The notes under the pieces: model-generated
What the model was told of the DNA's origin: nothing
The model's input: the letters and a program-made list of their open reading frames with translations, nothing else
Databases searched by the model: none
Origin: Aeromonas caviae
GTDB lineage: Bacteria; Pseudomonadota; Gammaproteobacteria; Enterobacterales; Aeromonadaceae
Length of the DNA: 42,195 nucleotides
NCBI RefSeq assembly: GCF_000819785.1
Contig: NZ_CDBK01000076.1
Coordinates: forward strand, 1-42,195
Direction of reading: 5' to 3'
Shown here: piece after piece, positions 19,167 through 30,485 of the stretch
How positions within the stretch are numbered: position 1 is the first letter of the stretch
Layout: every line of letters starts with the position of its first letter
Translations under genes and position numbers: made by a program

Positions 19167-20498
19167 CTATCGCTTGCGCGGACTCTGCTTGTCCAGCTCA
19201 TGCAGATAGTCGAGCTTCTGGGCTATCTGCTTCTCAAGCCCCCGCTCGGTGGGTTGATAGTACTGCTTGCCGGCAAGCTCCGGGGGGAAGTACTGCTCGC
19301 CGGCCGCATAGGCCCCCGGCTCGTCGTGGGCGTAGCGATACTCGGCGCCGTAGCCCAGCTCGCTCATGAGCTTGGTCGGGGCATTGCGAAGGTGCGGCGG
19401 CACCTCGAAGTCCGGCAGGTTCTTGGCGTCGTGAAGCGCCGCCTTCCAGGCGGTGTAGACCGCATTGCTCTTGGGGGCGCAGGCGAGGTAGACGATGGCC
19501 TGGGCGATGGCCCGCTCCCCTTCCGCCGGGCCGATGCGATGGAAGCAGTCCCAGGCCGAGAGCGCCACCTGCATGGCACGGGGATCGGCGTTGCCCACAT
19601 CTTCCGAGGCAATGGCCAGCAAGCGACGGGCGATGTAGAGGGGATCGCAGCCGGCGCTCACCATGCGGGCATACCAGTAGAGGGCCGCATCCGGCGCCGA
19701 GCCGCGAATGGACTTGTGCACCGCCGAGATGAGGTCGTAGAAGTGATCGCCGCCCTTGTCGAAACGGGCCACGTGCTCCCCCACCACGGCGGCGAGCAGG
19801 GTACTGTCGATCACCCGCGCCCCTGAGCTGTCGGCCTCGGCCATGTCGGCCAGGAGCTCCAGATAGTTCAGAGACTTGCGCCCGTCCCCGTCCACCGCCT
19901 TGGCCAGCGCCTCCTTCACCCCGGGGGCGAAGGTCAGCGCCGGATCATTGAGCCCGCGCGGGTCCTGCATCGCCTGATCGATCATGGCGAGGATGTCCTG
20001 CTCCTCCAGCCTCTTGAGCAGATAGACCCGGGCCCGGGAGAGCAGCGCATTGTTGAGCTCGAACGAGGGGTTCTCGGTGGTGGCGCCGATGAAGGTGATG
20101 GTGCCGTCTTCGATGTGGGGCAGGAAGACATCCTGCTGGCTCTTGTTGAAGCGGTGGACTTCATCCACGAACAGGATGGTGCGCACCCCGCGCCAGCCGT
20201 TCTCCTTCGCCTTGTCGAGGGCGGCGCGGATCTCCTTGATGCCGGAGGTGACCGCCGAGAGCCGCTCCACCTCCGCCTGGCAGTAGTGGGCAACCAGTTC
20301 TGCCAGCGTGGTCTTGCCGGTGCCGGGGGGCCCCCAGAGGATCATGGAGTGGCAGTGCCCCGCCAGGATCGCTTTTCGCAGGGGCTTGTCCGGCCCCAGG
20401 ATATGCTGCTGGCCGATGTACTGCTCGAGGGTTTGCGGCCGCATCCGGGCCGCCAGCGGACGAAAGTCCGAGGAGAAATCCAGGGATAAATTGCTCAT
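19167..20498 (-). CDS. rarA: RarA (MgsA), replication-associated recombination AAA+ ATPase
   Basis: AAA+ clamp-loader-like ATPase, 443 residues (E. coli 447). It starts [21 protein letters not shown] as in E. coli. Walker A is GPPGTGKTT, Walker B is [17 protein letters not shown], and sensor 1 is [12 protein letters not shown]. The C-terminal tetramerisation region shows [14 protein letters not shown] and [25 protein letters not shown]. RarA acts at stalled forks with RecA and SSB. The start at 20498 gives the canonical N-terminus. Two further in-frame ATGs upstream (20504 and 20531) exist, the latter inside the loop of a strong hairpin. It lies 73 bases behind lolA, as in E. coli. Confidence 0.96.
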   Translation of the reverse strand: MSNLSLDFSSDFRPLAARMRPQTLEQYIGQQHILGPDKPLRKAILAGHCHSMILWGPPGTGKTTLAELVAHYCQAEVERLSAVTSGIKEIRAALDKAKENGWRGVRTILFVDEVHRFNKSQQDVFLPHIEDGTITFIGATTENPSFELNNALLSRARVYLLKRLEEQDILAMIDQAMQDPRGLNDPALTFAPGVKEALAKAVDGDGRKSLNYLELLADMAEADSSGARVIDSTLLAAVVGEHVARFDKGGDHFYDLISAVHKSIRGSAPDAALYWYARMVSAGCDPLYIARRLLAIASEDVGNADPRAMQVALSAWDCFHRIGPAEGERAIAQAIVYLACAPKSNAVYTAWKAALHDAKNLPDFEVPPHLRNAPTKLMSELGYGAEYRYAHDEPGAYAAGEQYFPPELAGKQYYQPTERGLEKQIAQKLDYLHELDKQSPRKR

Positions 20499-20515
20499 CT
20501 GCATTGACCTTGCAG

Positions 20516-20544
20516 CTGACCGGTCGTCCATGACGACCGGTCAG
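20516..20544 (-). promoter_or_regulatory. 13-bp hairpin just upstream of rarA
   Basis: A perfect stem CTGACCGGTCGTC / GACGACCGGTCAG with a 3-base loop in the lolA-rarA gap, 17 bases before the rarA ATG. No U-tract follows, so it is not an ordinary terminator. The loop contains an ATG in frame with rarA. It could be an RNA-processing site or a translational control element. Confidence 0.45.
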
Positions 20545-20571
20545 ACGATAACGCCGGTAACGGCTGGCTCA

Positions 20572-21192
20572 TCAACGCTGGTCGTCCAGCTCGACCCCCT
20601 TCGGGATCTTGAAGACAAATTCGTTGCCCTTGAGCACCGGCTTGCGATCAAAACCACTTAAGACGAACTCGCTCCACTGCCCCTGCGCCTCTTTCACGTC
20701 GAAGCGGCTGATGTTGTTCTGACGGTCGAAGGTGATGCGAAAGGAGGCGATCAGCTCGTCCTTGTTGCGGCTGGTGACGGTGTAGACATCCCCTTCTTGG
20801 GTCACGTCATAGTTCTTCCAGAGGCTGTTGTCGTTGCCCGCGATGAGCACGAAGGGGGTGTTGAGCACCGCATCCTTCATCTTGAGGGCGGTGACCTGCT
20901 CGACGAAGGGGTCGTACACCCACACATCCTTGCCATCGGCCACGATCAGGCTCTCGTCCGGGGAGGTAGTGTGCCAATTGAAGCGGTTGGGCCGCTGCAC
21001 CAGCAGGGAGCCGCTCGCCTTTTGCAGCTCCTTGCCCTTGCTGTCATAGACGGTCTGGGCAAACGTCGCGGAGAAGACATTGACGGAGGAGAGCTTCTCC
21101 TTGAGATCGCTGGCCGCATCGGCCCATACCTGGCTGCTGGCGACCAGCAGAATGGAACCCATCAACAGTTGTTTTTTCATCAGGCTCTTCAT
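20572..21192 (-). CDS. lolA: LolA, periplasmic outer-membrane lipoprotein carrier
   Basis: LolA, 206 residues with a Sec signal peptide ([20 protein letters not shown], cut before DAASDL). The mature part shows family landmarks such as [37 protein letters not shown] and the C-terminal [10 protein letters not shown]. It shuttles lipoproteins from LolCDE to LolB. The start is either ATG at 21192 (MKSLMKK) or four codons later at 21180; neither has a strong ribosome site, and both give a working signal peptide. It lies between ftsK and rarA as in E. coli. Confidence 0.95.
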   Translation of the reverse strand: MKSLMKKQLLMGSILLVASSQVWADAASDLKEKLSSVNVFSATFAQTVYDSKGKELQKASGSLLVQRPNRFNWHTTSPDESLIVADGKDVWVYDPFVEQVTALKMKDAVLNTPFVLIAGNDNSLWKNYDVTQEGDVYTVTSRNKDELIASFRITFDRQNNISRFDVKEAQGQWSEFVLSGFDRKPVLKGNEFVFKIPKGVELDDQR

Positions 21193-21206
21193 AGGGAGGT
21201 TCTCGA

Positions 21207-21236
21207 TAAAAGGCCACGCCCGCAGAGGGCATGGCC
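21207..21236 (-). terminator. Terminator-like hairpin between ftsK and lolA
   Basis: On the leftward transcript GGCCATGCCC pairs with GGGCGTGGCC (one G-U pair) around a 5-base loop and is followed by TTTTATCG. The short U-tract suggests partial termination, letting some ftsK transcripts continue into lolA. Confidence 0.55.
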
Positions 21237-21251
21237 AGGATGATGTGAGGC

Positions 21252-23780
21252 TTAGTCACGGACCGGCGGCGGTGCCAGCACGTCGCGCTGGCCGTTGCCG
21301 CCCGGGGCGCTGACGATGCCCTGGTTTTCCATCTGCTCGATGAGACGGGCCGCCCGGTTGTAACCGATCTTGAACTTGCGCTGGACGCTGGAGGTGGAGC
21401 CACGGCGGGATTCCACCACGAAGGCCACCGCCTCGTCGAACAGGGGATCGAGCTCTTCATCGCCGCCCCCGCCGAAGTCGCCACCGCCGCCCTCGCCGTC
21501 CGACTCGCCGGAGAGGATCTCGTCGATGTAATCCGGCTCACCACGCAGTTTCCAGTCCGCCACCACCTTGTGTACCTCGTGGTCATCGACGAAGGCACCG
21601 TGGACACGGGTGGGGTTGGAGGTGCCCGCAGGCATGTAGAGCATGTCACCCATGCCGAGCAGGGATTCGGCGCCCCCCTGGTCCAGGATGGTGCGGGAAT
21701 CGATCTTGCTCGACACCTGGAAGGAAATACGGGTCGGGATGTTGGCCTTGATGAGGCCGGTAATGACATCCACCGACGGACGCTGGGTCGCGAGGATAAG
21801 GTGAATACCAGCCGCCCGCGCCTTCTGGGCGATACGGGCGATAAGCTCCTCCACCTTCTTGCCGACGATCATCATCATGTCGGCGAACTCGTCCACCACC
21901 ACCACGATGTGGGGCAGTTTTTCCAGCTCCGGCGGCATCTGATCCATGGAGTCGCCCGGACGCCACAGGGGGTCGACCAGGGGATCCCCCGCCTCGATGG
22001 CGGCCAGCACCTTGTCGTTGTACCCCTTGAGGTTGCGCACCCCGACCGCGGACATCAGCTTGTAGCGACGCTCCATCTCGCCTACGCACCAGCGCAGGGC
22101 GTTGGCGGCATCCTTCATGTCGGTGACCACCTCGGTCAGCAGATGCGGAATGCCTTCATAGACCGAGAGCTCCAGCATCTTGGGGTCGATCATGATGAAG
22201 CGCAGATCCTCGGGGGAGGATTTGTAGAGCATGGAGATGATCATGGTGTTCACCCCCACCGACTTGCCCGAGCCCGTGGTACCCGCCACCAGCAGGTGGG
22301 GCATCTTGGCGAGGTTCACCACCACGGGTTCCCCCGCGATGTCCTGACCCAGCCCCATGGTGAGCGGATTGCGGCTGGCCGCGAACGCCTCGCAGTCGAG
22401 GGTTTCCCGCAGGTAGACGGTCTGGCGTACCCGGTTGGGCAGCTCGATCCCGACGAACGTCTTGCCCGGGATCACTTCCACCACCCGCACGCTGCTGGCA
22501 GAGAGAGAACGGGCGAGATCCCGGGAAAGATTGGTGATCTTGCTCGCCTTCATGCCCGGCGCCAGGTCCAGCTCGAAGCGGGTAATGACGGGACCGGGAT
22601 AGACGCCCACCACCTTGGCCTGCACGTTGTAATCGGCGAGCTTCGCCTCCACCAGCCGGCCCATGCGCTCCAGCTCGTCCTTGCTCATCATCTGGGTCTT
22701 GGCGGGCGGCCTGTCCAGCAGATCGATGCTCGGCAAAGGTGCCAGACCGGGCTGGGGACGGCGCTTGGCTTTCACCGGCGCCGCGGCAACGGGAGCATCG
22801 GGTTCGTCATCCCCCTCCGCCCAGGGCAAGTCGAGGTCATCTTCTTCCTGGCGCACGGCGGGACGCGGACGGCCATTGGCCACGCGCTTGCCCTTGGCGG
22901 CAGGCGCCGGAGCCTCGTCCTCTTCGTCGTCAAACTGCGGATCGAACTGGAAGGTGTCTTCGTCAAGCTCCGGCAGCCATTCGTCAGCTTTTGTCTTTTG
23001 AGCGCGATTCTTCGCCTTGGGGTTGCGTGTCCAGCTGCCGTGGGGGTCTTCGTCATCCTCTTCCTGATCGAAGCTGCCCACGCCCCCTTCCAGCAGGGGA
23101 TCCGGCCCCTCATAACGGGGCTGGCGCCAGCCACCGGTGAGCCAGCGGCCCAGGGTGGTGGGGAAATGGTAGATGGCGCTGACTGAGCCGGTGCAGGCGG
23201 CACCGATGCGCTCGACAATGGTGAGCCAGGACCAGCCGGTAAAGAGGGTGATGCCGGTCGCCACGAAGCAGAGCAGCATCAGGTTGGCCCCCACGCCGCC
23301 AAACAGCGGCACCACGGCGGAGGCGATCACATCCCCCACCAGGCCGCCGGCGGAAAAGTTCTGCAAGTCGTTGAAGTTCATGCTGGCGATGGCGGACATG
23401 CCAAGCACCGTCAGCACGAAGCCGATGATCCGTACCGACAGGGTGAGGTAATCCACTTCCAGCAGCTTGCTCGGGCGCCAGAACAGGCTCCAGCCAAGCA
23501 GCACTACCAGGGGGGGCACCAGATAGGAGAAGGCCCCGAAGGTAAACATGGTGATGTCGGCGAGCCAGGCACCGGCGCTGCCCGCGAGGTTTTTCACCTC
23601 CCCTTGCCAGGAGGTTTGCGACCAGCCGGGATCGGCGGGATGGTAGGTCAACAGGGCAAGCAAAAGATAGGCAGCCATCAGGGTGATGGCGATCAAGACG
23701 GCCTCGAAGATCCGTTGTGTACCTGATAAAGGAGTAAACAGCTTTTTATCGGCCAAACTCCGGCTCCTTTGTGAAAACAT
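21252..23780 (-). CDS. ftsK: FtsK, DNA translocase of the divisome
   Basis: FtsK, 842 residues. The N-terminal domain has four membrane helices (about 25-48, 75-100, 115-135 and 165-185). An acidic and Pro/Ala-rich linker of roughly 200 residues (rich in [14 protein letters not shown]) is much shorter than the one in the 1329-residue E. coli protein. The alpha-beta motor has Walker [14 protein letters not shown] (about 496-508) and Walker [14 protein letters not shown]. The C-terminal gamma winged helix ([33 protein letters not shown]) recognises KOPS and activates XerCD at dif. It couples septation with chromosome dimer resolution. The start codon is ATG at 23780; the ribosome site is GGAG. 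Confidence 0.97.
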   Translation of the reverse strand: MFSQRSRSLADKKLFTPLSGTQRIFEAVLIAITLMAAYLLLALLTYHPADPGWSQTSWQGEVKNLAGSAGAWLADITMFTFGAFSYLVPPLVVLLGWSLFWRPSKLLEVDYLTLSVRIIGFVLTVLGMSAIASMNFNDLQNFSAGGLVGDVIASAVVPLFGGVGANLMLLCFVATGITLFTGWSWLTIVERIGAACTGSVSAIYHFPTTLGRWLTGGWRQPRYEGPDPLLEGGVGSFDQEEDDEDPHGSWTRNPKAKNRAQKTKADEWLPELDEDTFQFDPQFDDEEDEAPAPAAKGKRVANGRPRPAVRQEEDDLDLPWAEGDDEPDAPVAAAPVKAKRRPQPGLAPLPSIDLLDRPPAKTQMMSKDELERMGRLVEAKLADYNVQAKVVGVYPGPVITRFELDLAPGMKASKITNLSRDLARSLSASSVRVVEVIPGKTFVGIELPNRVRQTVYLRETLDCEAFAASRNPLTMGLGQDIAGEPVVVNLAKMPHLLVAGTTGSGKSVGVNTMIISMLYKSSPEDLRFIMIDPKMLELSVYEGIPHLLTEVVTDMKDAANALRWCVGEMERRYKLMSAVGVRNLKGYNDKVLAAIEAGDPLVDPLWRPGDSMDQMPPELEKLPHIVVVVDEFADMMMIVGKKVEELIARIAQKARAAGIHLILATQRPSVDVITGLIKANIPTRISFQVSSKIDSRTILDQGGAESLLGMGDMLYMPAGTSNPTRVHGAFVDDHEVHKVVADWKLRGEPDYIDEILSGESDGEGGGGDFGGGGDEELDPLFDEAVAFVVESRRGSTSSVQRKFKIGYNRAARLIEQMENQGIVSAPGGNGQRDVLAPPPVRD

Positions 23781-23868
23781 GAATGCGGGGATAGGGGGCC
23801 TAGTATCCCTGAAAAGCCCACCGATTGTCAGCCAGTGCCTGATGGCGGGCCTGAAACTCTCTATAAGA

Positions 23869-23897
23869 AGAAACGAGCGGACCGGCCGCTCGTTTCT
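23869..23897 (-). terminator. Terminator of lrp
   Basis: A 12-bp perfect stem AGAAACGAGCGG / CCGCTCGTTTCT with loop CCGGT on the minus strand, followed by TCTTATAG. It lies between lrp and ftsK, so it should end the lrp message. Confidence 0.7.
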
Positions 23898-23945
23898 GAC
23901 TATCGTGACTCGTCATGGAACTTGCAAGTCACAGCACAACCCCGC

Positions 23946-24437
23946 TTATCGGGTGCTGATCACCAGACGACTGCTCTGTTTGACCTCTTCCATCACCACG
24001 TAGGTGCGGGTGTCGTTGACGCCCGGCAGACGCAGCAGGGTTTCACCCAGCAGGCGGCGGTAAGCGGACATGTCGCTGACGCGGGTCTTGAGCAGATAGT
24101 CGAAATCACCGGACACCAGATGGCACTCCTGGATCTCTTCGAGCACCTGAACAGCCTTGTTGAACTGCTCGAACACATCGGGGGCGCCACGATTGAGGGT
24201 AATTTCCACGAACACCAGCAGAGACGCGTCCAGATAATGAGGGTTCAGAATGGCGGCATATCCTTCGATATACCCTTGTCGCTCCAGGCGACGAACCCGT
24301 TCCAGACACGGTGTGGGACTCAGGCCAACTCGTTTGGACAACTCAACGTTCGAAATCCTGCCATCCTTTTGCAGTTCATTCAGAATGTTGCGGTCAATCC
24401 TGTCCAAATCCTTTAGCCGACTCTTAGCTTCCATCAT
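23946..24437 (-). CDS. lrp: Lrp, leucine-responsive regulatory protein
   Basis: Lrp/AsnC global regulator, 163 residues (E. coli 164). From DLDRIDRNILNELQKDGRIS to its end it is nearly identical to the E. coli protein as I remember it. The N-terminal helix-turn-helix includes NVELSKRVGLSPTPCLERVRRLE; the C-terminal RAM domain binds leucine (CHLVSGDFDYLLKTRV, LPGVNDTRTYVVMEE). Only the first eight or so residues differ. The ATG at 24437, next to a second ATG, follows AAGGA. It is divergent from ald, whose product makes or uses alanine, a known Lrp co-effector, which suggests Lrp control of ald and of itself. Confidence 0.97.
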   Translation of the reverse strand: MMEAKSRLKDLDRIDRNILNELQKDGRISNVELSKRVGLSPTPCLERVRRLERQGYIEGYAAILNPHYLDASLLVFVEITLNRGAPDVFEQFNKAVQVLEEIQECHLVSGDFDYLLKTRVSDMSAYRRLLGETLLRLPGVNDTRTYVVMEEVKQSSRLVISTR

Positions 24438-24482
24438 TTAATTCCATCCTTTGGCTATTTTTTGGAAAGAATCACCAGTCAT

Positions 24483-24511
24483 TTTATAATAATGGTCACA
24501 AATCCTGTCAA
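24483..24511 (-). promoter_or_regulatory. Sigma-70 promoter of lrp
   Basis: On the minus strand TTGACA at 24511-24506 and TATAAA at 24488-24483 are separated by exactly 17 bases. It lies about 45 bases before the lrp start in an AT-rich 150-base region shared with divergent ald. For ald a TATACT at 24520-24525 has no good -35, which would fit activation by Lrp. Confidence 0.75.
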
Positions 24512-24587
24512 TACCTGAATATACTAGGCGCAAATGTCGCTTAACATCTAGGCAACATAAACCACCAATCGATAGACGAGGGATAGC

Positions 24588-25703
24588 ATGATTATCGGTG
24601 TACCTAAGGAAATAAAAAACCATGAATATCGCGTAGGCATGGTTCCGGCCAGTGTACGTGAACTGACAGCACGAAACCATACTGTTTTCGTCCAAAGCGG
24701 CGCAGGAAATGGCATTGGGTTCAGTGACGCAGATTATCTGGCTGCCGGAGCCGAGATCCTGGCCTCCGCTGCCGAAGTTTTCGCCAAGGCGGAGATGATC
24801 GTCAAGGTCAAGGAACCCCAGGCAGTGGAACGGGCCATGCTGCGTCCCGGCCAGACCCTCTTTACCTATCTGCATCTGGCGCCGGACCTGGCCCAGACCC
24901 AGGATCTCATCGACAGTGGTGCCGTCTGCATCGCCTATGAAACCGTCACGGACGGTCGTGGCGGTCTGCCCCTGCTGGCCCCCATGTCGGAAGTGGCCGG
25001 ACGCATGTCTATTCAGGCCGGTGCCCAGGCACTGGAGAAATCCCGTGGCGGCAGCGGCGTGCTGCTCGGCGGTGTGCCCGGTGTGGAACCGGCCAAGGTG
25101 GTGATCATCGGTGGTGGTGTGGTGGGCTCCAACGCAGCCCGCATGGCCGTCGGCCTGCGTGCCGACGTCACCATCCTCGACAACAACGTCGATACCCTGC
25201 GCCGTCTCGACAGCGAGTTCCAAGGGGCTGCCAAGGTGGTCTACTCCAACCGCGAGACCCTGGAGCGCCATCTGCTGGCGGCGGACCTGGTCATCGGCGG
25301 CGTGCTGGTGCCTGGCGCCACTGCGCCAAAACTTGTCAGCCGTGACCACATTGCTCGCATGAAACCCGGTGCAGCCATCGTGGACGTGGCCATCGACCAG
25401 GGCGGCTGTGTCGAGACCTCCCATGCCACCACCCATGAAGATCCCACCTTCATCGTCGACGAGGTGGTGCACTACTGCGTGGCCAACATGCCGGGTGCCG
25501 TGGCGCGGACCTCCACCGTGGCCCTGAACAACGCCACCCTCCCCTTCATCATCAAGCTGGCCGAACAGGGCTATCGCAACGCACTGCTCGCCGATCCCCA
25601 CCTGTTGCACGGCCTGAACGTGATGGCGGGCAAAATCACCTGCAAGGAGGTTGCCGTGGCCCACAACCTGGCTTACACGGATCCCCTGACCCTGCTGAAC
25701 TGA
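24588..25703 (+). CDS. ald: Alanine dehydrogenase
   Basis: NAD-dependent L-alanine dehydrogenase, 371 residues, interconverting alanine with pyruvate plus ammonia. The N-terminus [20 protein letters not shown] is typical. The catalytic Lys75 (VKVKEP) and His96 (YLHLAPD) are present. The Rossmann motif is [22 protein letters not shown]. The C-terminal [18 protein letters not shown] stretch is conserved. It is monocistronic, divergent from lrp, and ended by a strong terminator. It is absent from E. coli K-12 but present in Vibrio and Shewanella next to lrp. Confidence 0.96.
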   Translation: MIIGVPKEIKNHEYRVGMVPASVRELTARNHTVFVQSGAGNGIGFSDADYLAAGAEILASAAEVFAKAEMIVKVKEPQAVERAMLRPGQTLFTYLHLAPDLAQTQDLIDSGAVCIAYETVTDGRGGLPLLAPMSEVAGRMSIQAGAQALEKSRGGSGVLLGGVPGVEPAKVVIIGGGVVGSNAARMAVGLRADVTILDNNVDTLRRLDSEFQGAAKVVYSNRETLERHLLAADLVIGGVLVPGATAPKLVSRDHIARMKPGAAIVDVAIDQGGCVETSHATTHEDPTFIVDEVVHYCVANMPGAVARTSTVALNNATLPFIIKLAEQGYRNALLADPHLLHGLNVMAGKITCKEVAVAHNLAYTDPLTLLN

Positions 25704-25727
25704 TCGCGTCCCTGCAAAGGGAGGTAG

Positions 25728-26837
<1,110 letters not shown>

Positions 26838-26849
26838 TCGGAAGGATAT

Positions 26850-26880
26850 AAAGGGCATGCCAGTTGGCATGCCCTTTTTT
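26850..26880 (+). terminator. Terminator of trxB
   Basis: Stem AAAGGGCATGCCA with its perfect 13-base complement, a 2-base nominal loop, and T-run to 26880. It starts 12 bases after the trxB stop. The next gene's ribosome site comes right after it. Confidence 0.9.
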
Positions 26881-26895
26881 ATTGCAAGGAGCAGG

Positions 26896-28137
26896 ATGAA
26901 ACGAAAAATAATGATAGTGGAAGACAGCCTGACGGTACGCCGCATGCTGACCCAGGCCATTGCGCAGCAGACCGGGCTGGAAATCGACGCCTTCGACACC
27001 CTTGAAGGGGCTCGCGATTGCCATGGGGAAGATTATGTGGTCGCCCTGGTGGATCTCACCCTGCCGGACGCCCCCGGCGGAGAGGCTGTCAATGTGCTGA
27101 GGGAGCGTGGGTTGCCGGTGGTGATCCTGACGGCCGACATCAGCGAAGAGAAGCGGGAAGCCTGGCTGGAGGCCGGGGTGCTGGACTACGTGATGAAGGA
27201 TTCACGTCACTCCCTGCAATATGCCGTCGGTCTGGTGCACCGCCTCTACCTCAACCAGGCCATCGAAGTCTTGGTGGTCGACGATTCACGCACCTCCCGT
27301 CACCGCACCGCGGCCCAGTTGCGCAAGCAGTTGTTGCAGGTGCACGAGGCCAATTCTGCCCGCGATGCGCTGGCGCAGCTCGAGCAGCACCCCGCCATTC
27401 GCCTGATGCTGGTGGACTACTACATGCCGGAGATCGACGGCATCAGCCTGGTGCGAATGCTGCGCGAGCGCTACAGCAAGCAGCAGCTCGCCATCATCGG
27501 CATCTCGGTGTCGGACAAGCACGGCCTCTCGGCACGCTACCTCAAGCAAGGGGCGAATGATTTTCTCAATCAGCCCTTTGAACCCGAGGAGCTGCAGTGC
27601 CGGGTCAGCCACAACCTGGAGGCCCTTGAGCAGTTTAACAACATCCAGGAATCGGCCAACCGAGACTACCTGACCGGGCTTTACAACAGACGCTACTGGT
27701 TCAACGAGGGTCAAAAGTGGTTCGAGGAGCATCAGCGCCATCAGGCGCAGCTCTCCCTGTGCGTGCTCGACGTGGATCACTTCAAGCAGGTCAATGATCA
27801 CTGGGGGCACGCCATCGGCGATCAGCTGCTCTGTCATCTGGCCAGGCTGCTCACCCAGTTCTTCCCGGATGCCATGATAGCCCGATTCGGTGGTGAAGAA
27901 TTTGCCCTGATGGTGCCCCACTGCCCCGTTCCCGTGCTGCTCAAGCGGCTGGAAGGGCTTCGTCTGCAAATGCGCCAGCAACCGCTGTCGCGGGAGATAT
28001 CGCTCTTTGTACGCGCCAGTTTCGGCGTCATCAATGTCGGGCGGCTCTCCATGGACGAGGCGCTGAGCGAGGCAGATCGCCAGTTGTATCAGGCAAAGAA
28101 TACCGGGCGAGACAAGATAGTCTGTCAGGACGTCTGA
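26896..28137 (+). CDS. Response regulator with two receiver domains and a GGDEF diguanylate cyclase domain
   Basis: A 413-residue REC-REC-GGDEF protein. REC1 (1-118) has acidic pocket E9-D10, phospho-acceptor D53 and Lys101. REC2 (123-240) has D129-D130 and D174, but Gln226 (LNQPF) replaces the invariant Lys. The GGDEF domain (250-413) has DYLTGLYNRRY, substrate residues DVDHFKQVNDHWGHAIGDQLL and an intact catalytic GGEEF at 332-336. The inhibitory RxxD site is missing (FPDA at that place). It should make cyclic-di-GMP under phosphorelay control. No histidine kinase gene is nearby. The ATG follows AAGGAGCAGG. In E. coli cydDC lies in the corresponding interval. Confidence 0.9.
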   Translation: MKRKIMIVEDSLTVRRMLTQAIAQQTGLEIDAFDTLEGARDCHGEDYVVALVDLTLPDAPGGEAVNVLRERGLPVVILTADISEEKREAWLEAGVLDYVMKDSRHSLQYAVGLVHRLYLNQAIEVLVVDDSRTSRHRTAAQLRKQLLQVHEANSARDALAQLEQHPAIRLMLVDYYMPEIDGISLVRMLRERYSKQQLAIIGISVSDKHGLSARYLKQGANDFLNQPFEPEELQCRVSHNLEALEQFNNIQESANRDYLTGLYNRRYWFNEGQKWFEEHQRHQAQLSLCVLDVDHFKQVNDHWGHAIGDQLLCHLARLLTQFFPDAMIARFGGEEFALMVPHCPVPVLLKRLEGLRLQMRQQPLSREISLFVRASFGVINVGRLSMDEALSEADRQLYQAKNTGRDKIVCQDV

Positions 28138-28220
28138 GCAAGCATCAGCAGAGGCACTCCGTGTAGTACCGCCCGGCGCCCCTTGTGTGGTGGCCGCCGG
28201 GTCAATCCCTTCTTCACCGT

Positions 28221-28691
28221 TCAATAGGTCTTGTCGACCCGCACCCCATCGCTGAAATAGAGGATGCGCACCTTGTCGCCCTGCGCAAAGACCATGGCCG
28301 GATCGTAATCCTGGATCACGTTGATGAGCCCGTTCTGCTCGTTGCGGATCAGCAGCTCCACCAGCTTGTTCTCCACCACGCTGCCCCCTGACTGAAACTG
28401 CTGCACTGCCGCCGCTCCCGCCAGCGCCCCGACCGCAGTAGCAATCTCCCGCCCGTGCCCACCGCCAAACTGGTTCCCGAGCAGCCCGCCAAGCACGGCC
28501 CCTCCCAGGGTTTTCCAGCCGGAATGCTCTGATTCCACCATCTGGCGCTGGGTGATGTTGCGCACCGCATCCACCTGGCCGAAGACCACCTGCTCCACCG
28601 GACGCGCCGTGTTGCGTTCATACACAGCACTCCAGGCCGGCGCCGTGACAAAGCCAAGCAAGCTGGATACTATCAGGATAATGGCCTTCAT
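28221..28691 (-). CDS. Glycine-zipper 2TM-domain envelope protein (SlyB/YmgG-like)
   Basis: A 156-residue exported protein. It has a Sec signal peptide (MKAIILIVSSLLGFVTAPAWSA, no lipobox Cys). The glycine-zipper region at about 60-97 (GGAVLGGLLGNQFGGGHGREIATAVGALAGAAA) matches the Rick_17kDa/glycine-zipper 2TM family, found in SlyB-like outer-envelope proteins. The C-terminal domain (105-156) is of beta-type composition and resembles the family tail. The function is unknown. AGAGG lies 9 bases upstream of the ATG. That ribosome site lies within the aat coding region, because aat starts only 2 bases away in the opposite direction. Confidence 0.85.
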   Translation of the reverse strand: MKAIILIVSSLLGFVTAPAWSAVYERNTARPVEQVVFGQVDAVRNITQRQMVESEHSGWKTLGGAVLGGLLGNQFGGGHGREIATAVGALAGAAAVQQFQSGGSVVENKLVELLIRNEQNGLINVIQDYDPAMVFAQGDKVRILYFSDGVRVDKTY

Positions 28692-28693
28692 CT

Positions 28694-29412
28694 ATGAACC
28701 TCTGCCTTATGTCTCGCTATCTTACCGAACTGGATGATGAGCTGTGCTGGTTTCCCTCCCCCAGCCATGCGCTGGAAGAGCCCAACGGGCTGCTCGCGAT
28801 TGGGGGAGATCTCTCCCCCGCTCGATTGCTGGCAGCTTACCACAGCGGGATCTTTCCGTGGAATGAACCCCATCAGCCACTGCTGTGGTGGTCACCGGAC
28901 CCCAGGGGAGTCATCGTGCCCGAGGAACTCCACATCGGCCGCAGCCTGCAGAAGTGTTTGCGCCGCACCCCCTTCGAGATTTACATCAATCGCGCCTTTG
29001 ATGACGTCATTGCAGCCTGCGCCGCCCCTCGTCGCACCGCCAGCGGCACCTGGATAAGTGCCCCCATGATCGACGCCTATCGGCGCCTTCATCGCCTCGG
29101 TCATGCCCACTCCATCGAAATCTGGCAGGATGATCAGCTGCAGGCAGGCCTCTATGGCCTCTCCCTGGGCCGACTCTTTTGTGGTGAATCCATGTTCAGC
29201 CGCATCGACAATGGCGCCAAACTGGCCATGGTGGCCCTCTGTCGCCACTTTGCAGGGCACGGCGGTGCCCTCATCGACTGCCAGATGCAAAACGACTTTC
29301 TGGCCACGCTAGGCGTCCAGGAGTGGCCAAGGCAGCGCTTTCTGACCACCCTGGCCACCCTGACCCGGCAACCGTTGCAAGAGGGATGCTGGCAACCGAG
29401 GAGAATCAGCCT

Positions 29413-29416
<4 letters not shown>
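28694..29416 (+). CDS. aat: Aat, leucyl/phenylalanyl-tRNA-protein transferase
   Basis: N-end rule ligase, 240 residues, adding Leu or Phe to proteins with N-terminal Arg or Lys. Family signatures are EEPNGLLAIGGDLSPARLLAAYHSGIFPW, LLWWSPDPRGV, GLYGLSLGRLFCGESMFS and GGALIDCQMQNDFLATLG. The ATG at 28694 is used; ATG at 28709 (MSRYLTELDD) is a good alternative and is closer to the E. coli N-terminus. Neither has a strong ribosome site. It overlaps bpt by ATGA, so the two ligases are translationally coupled. Confidence 0.95.
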
Positions 29417-30416
<1,000 letters not shown>

Positions 30417-30430
30417 GCCAGGAATTCAGC

Positions 30431-30462
30431 AAAAAACCCCAGCCTCTCGGTTGGGGTTTTTT
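30431..30462. terminator. Bidirectional terminator between infA and clpA
   Basis: Stem AAAAAACCCCAGCC / GGTTGGGGTTTTTT with loop TCTC. It has six T after the stem on both strands and serves convergent infA and clpA. Confidence 0.92.
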
Positions 30463-30485
30463 GTCATTTCCGGCCTTGCTCACAG

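Noticed and set aside
28138..28220. CCCGGCG/CGCCGGG inverted repeat between the GGDEF gene and the glycine-zipper gene
   Set aside because: The arms are 16 bases apart and there is no U-tract, so I did not call it a terminator although it lies between convergent genes.
26838..28693. Idea that cydDC was deleted and replaced by the GGDEF and glycine-zipper genes
   Set aside because: No remnants, repeats or composition shift are visible; the E. coli order need not be ancestral.
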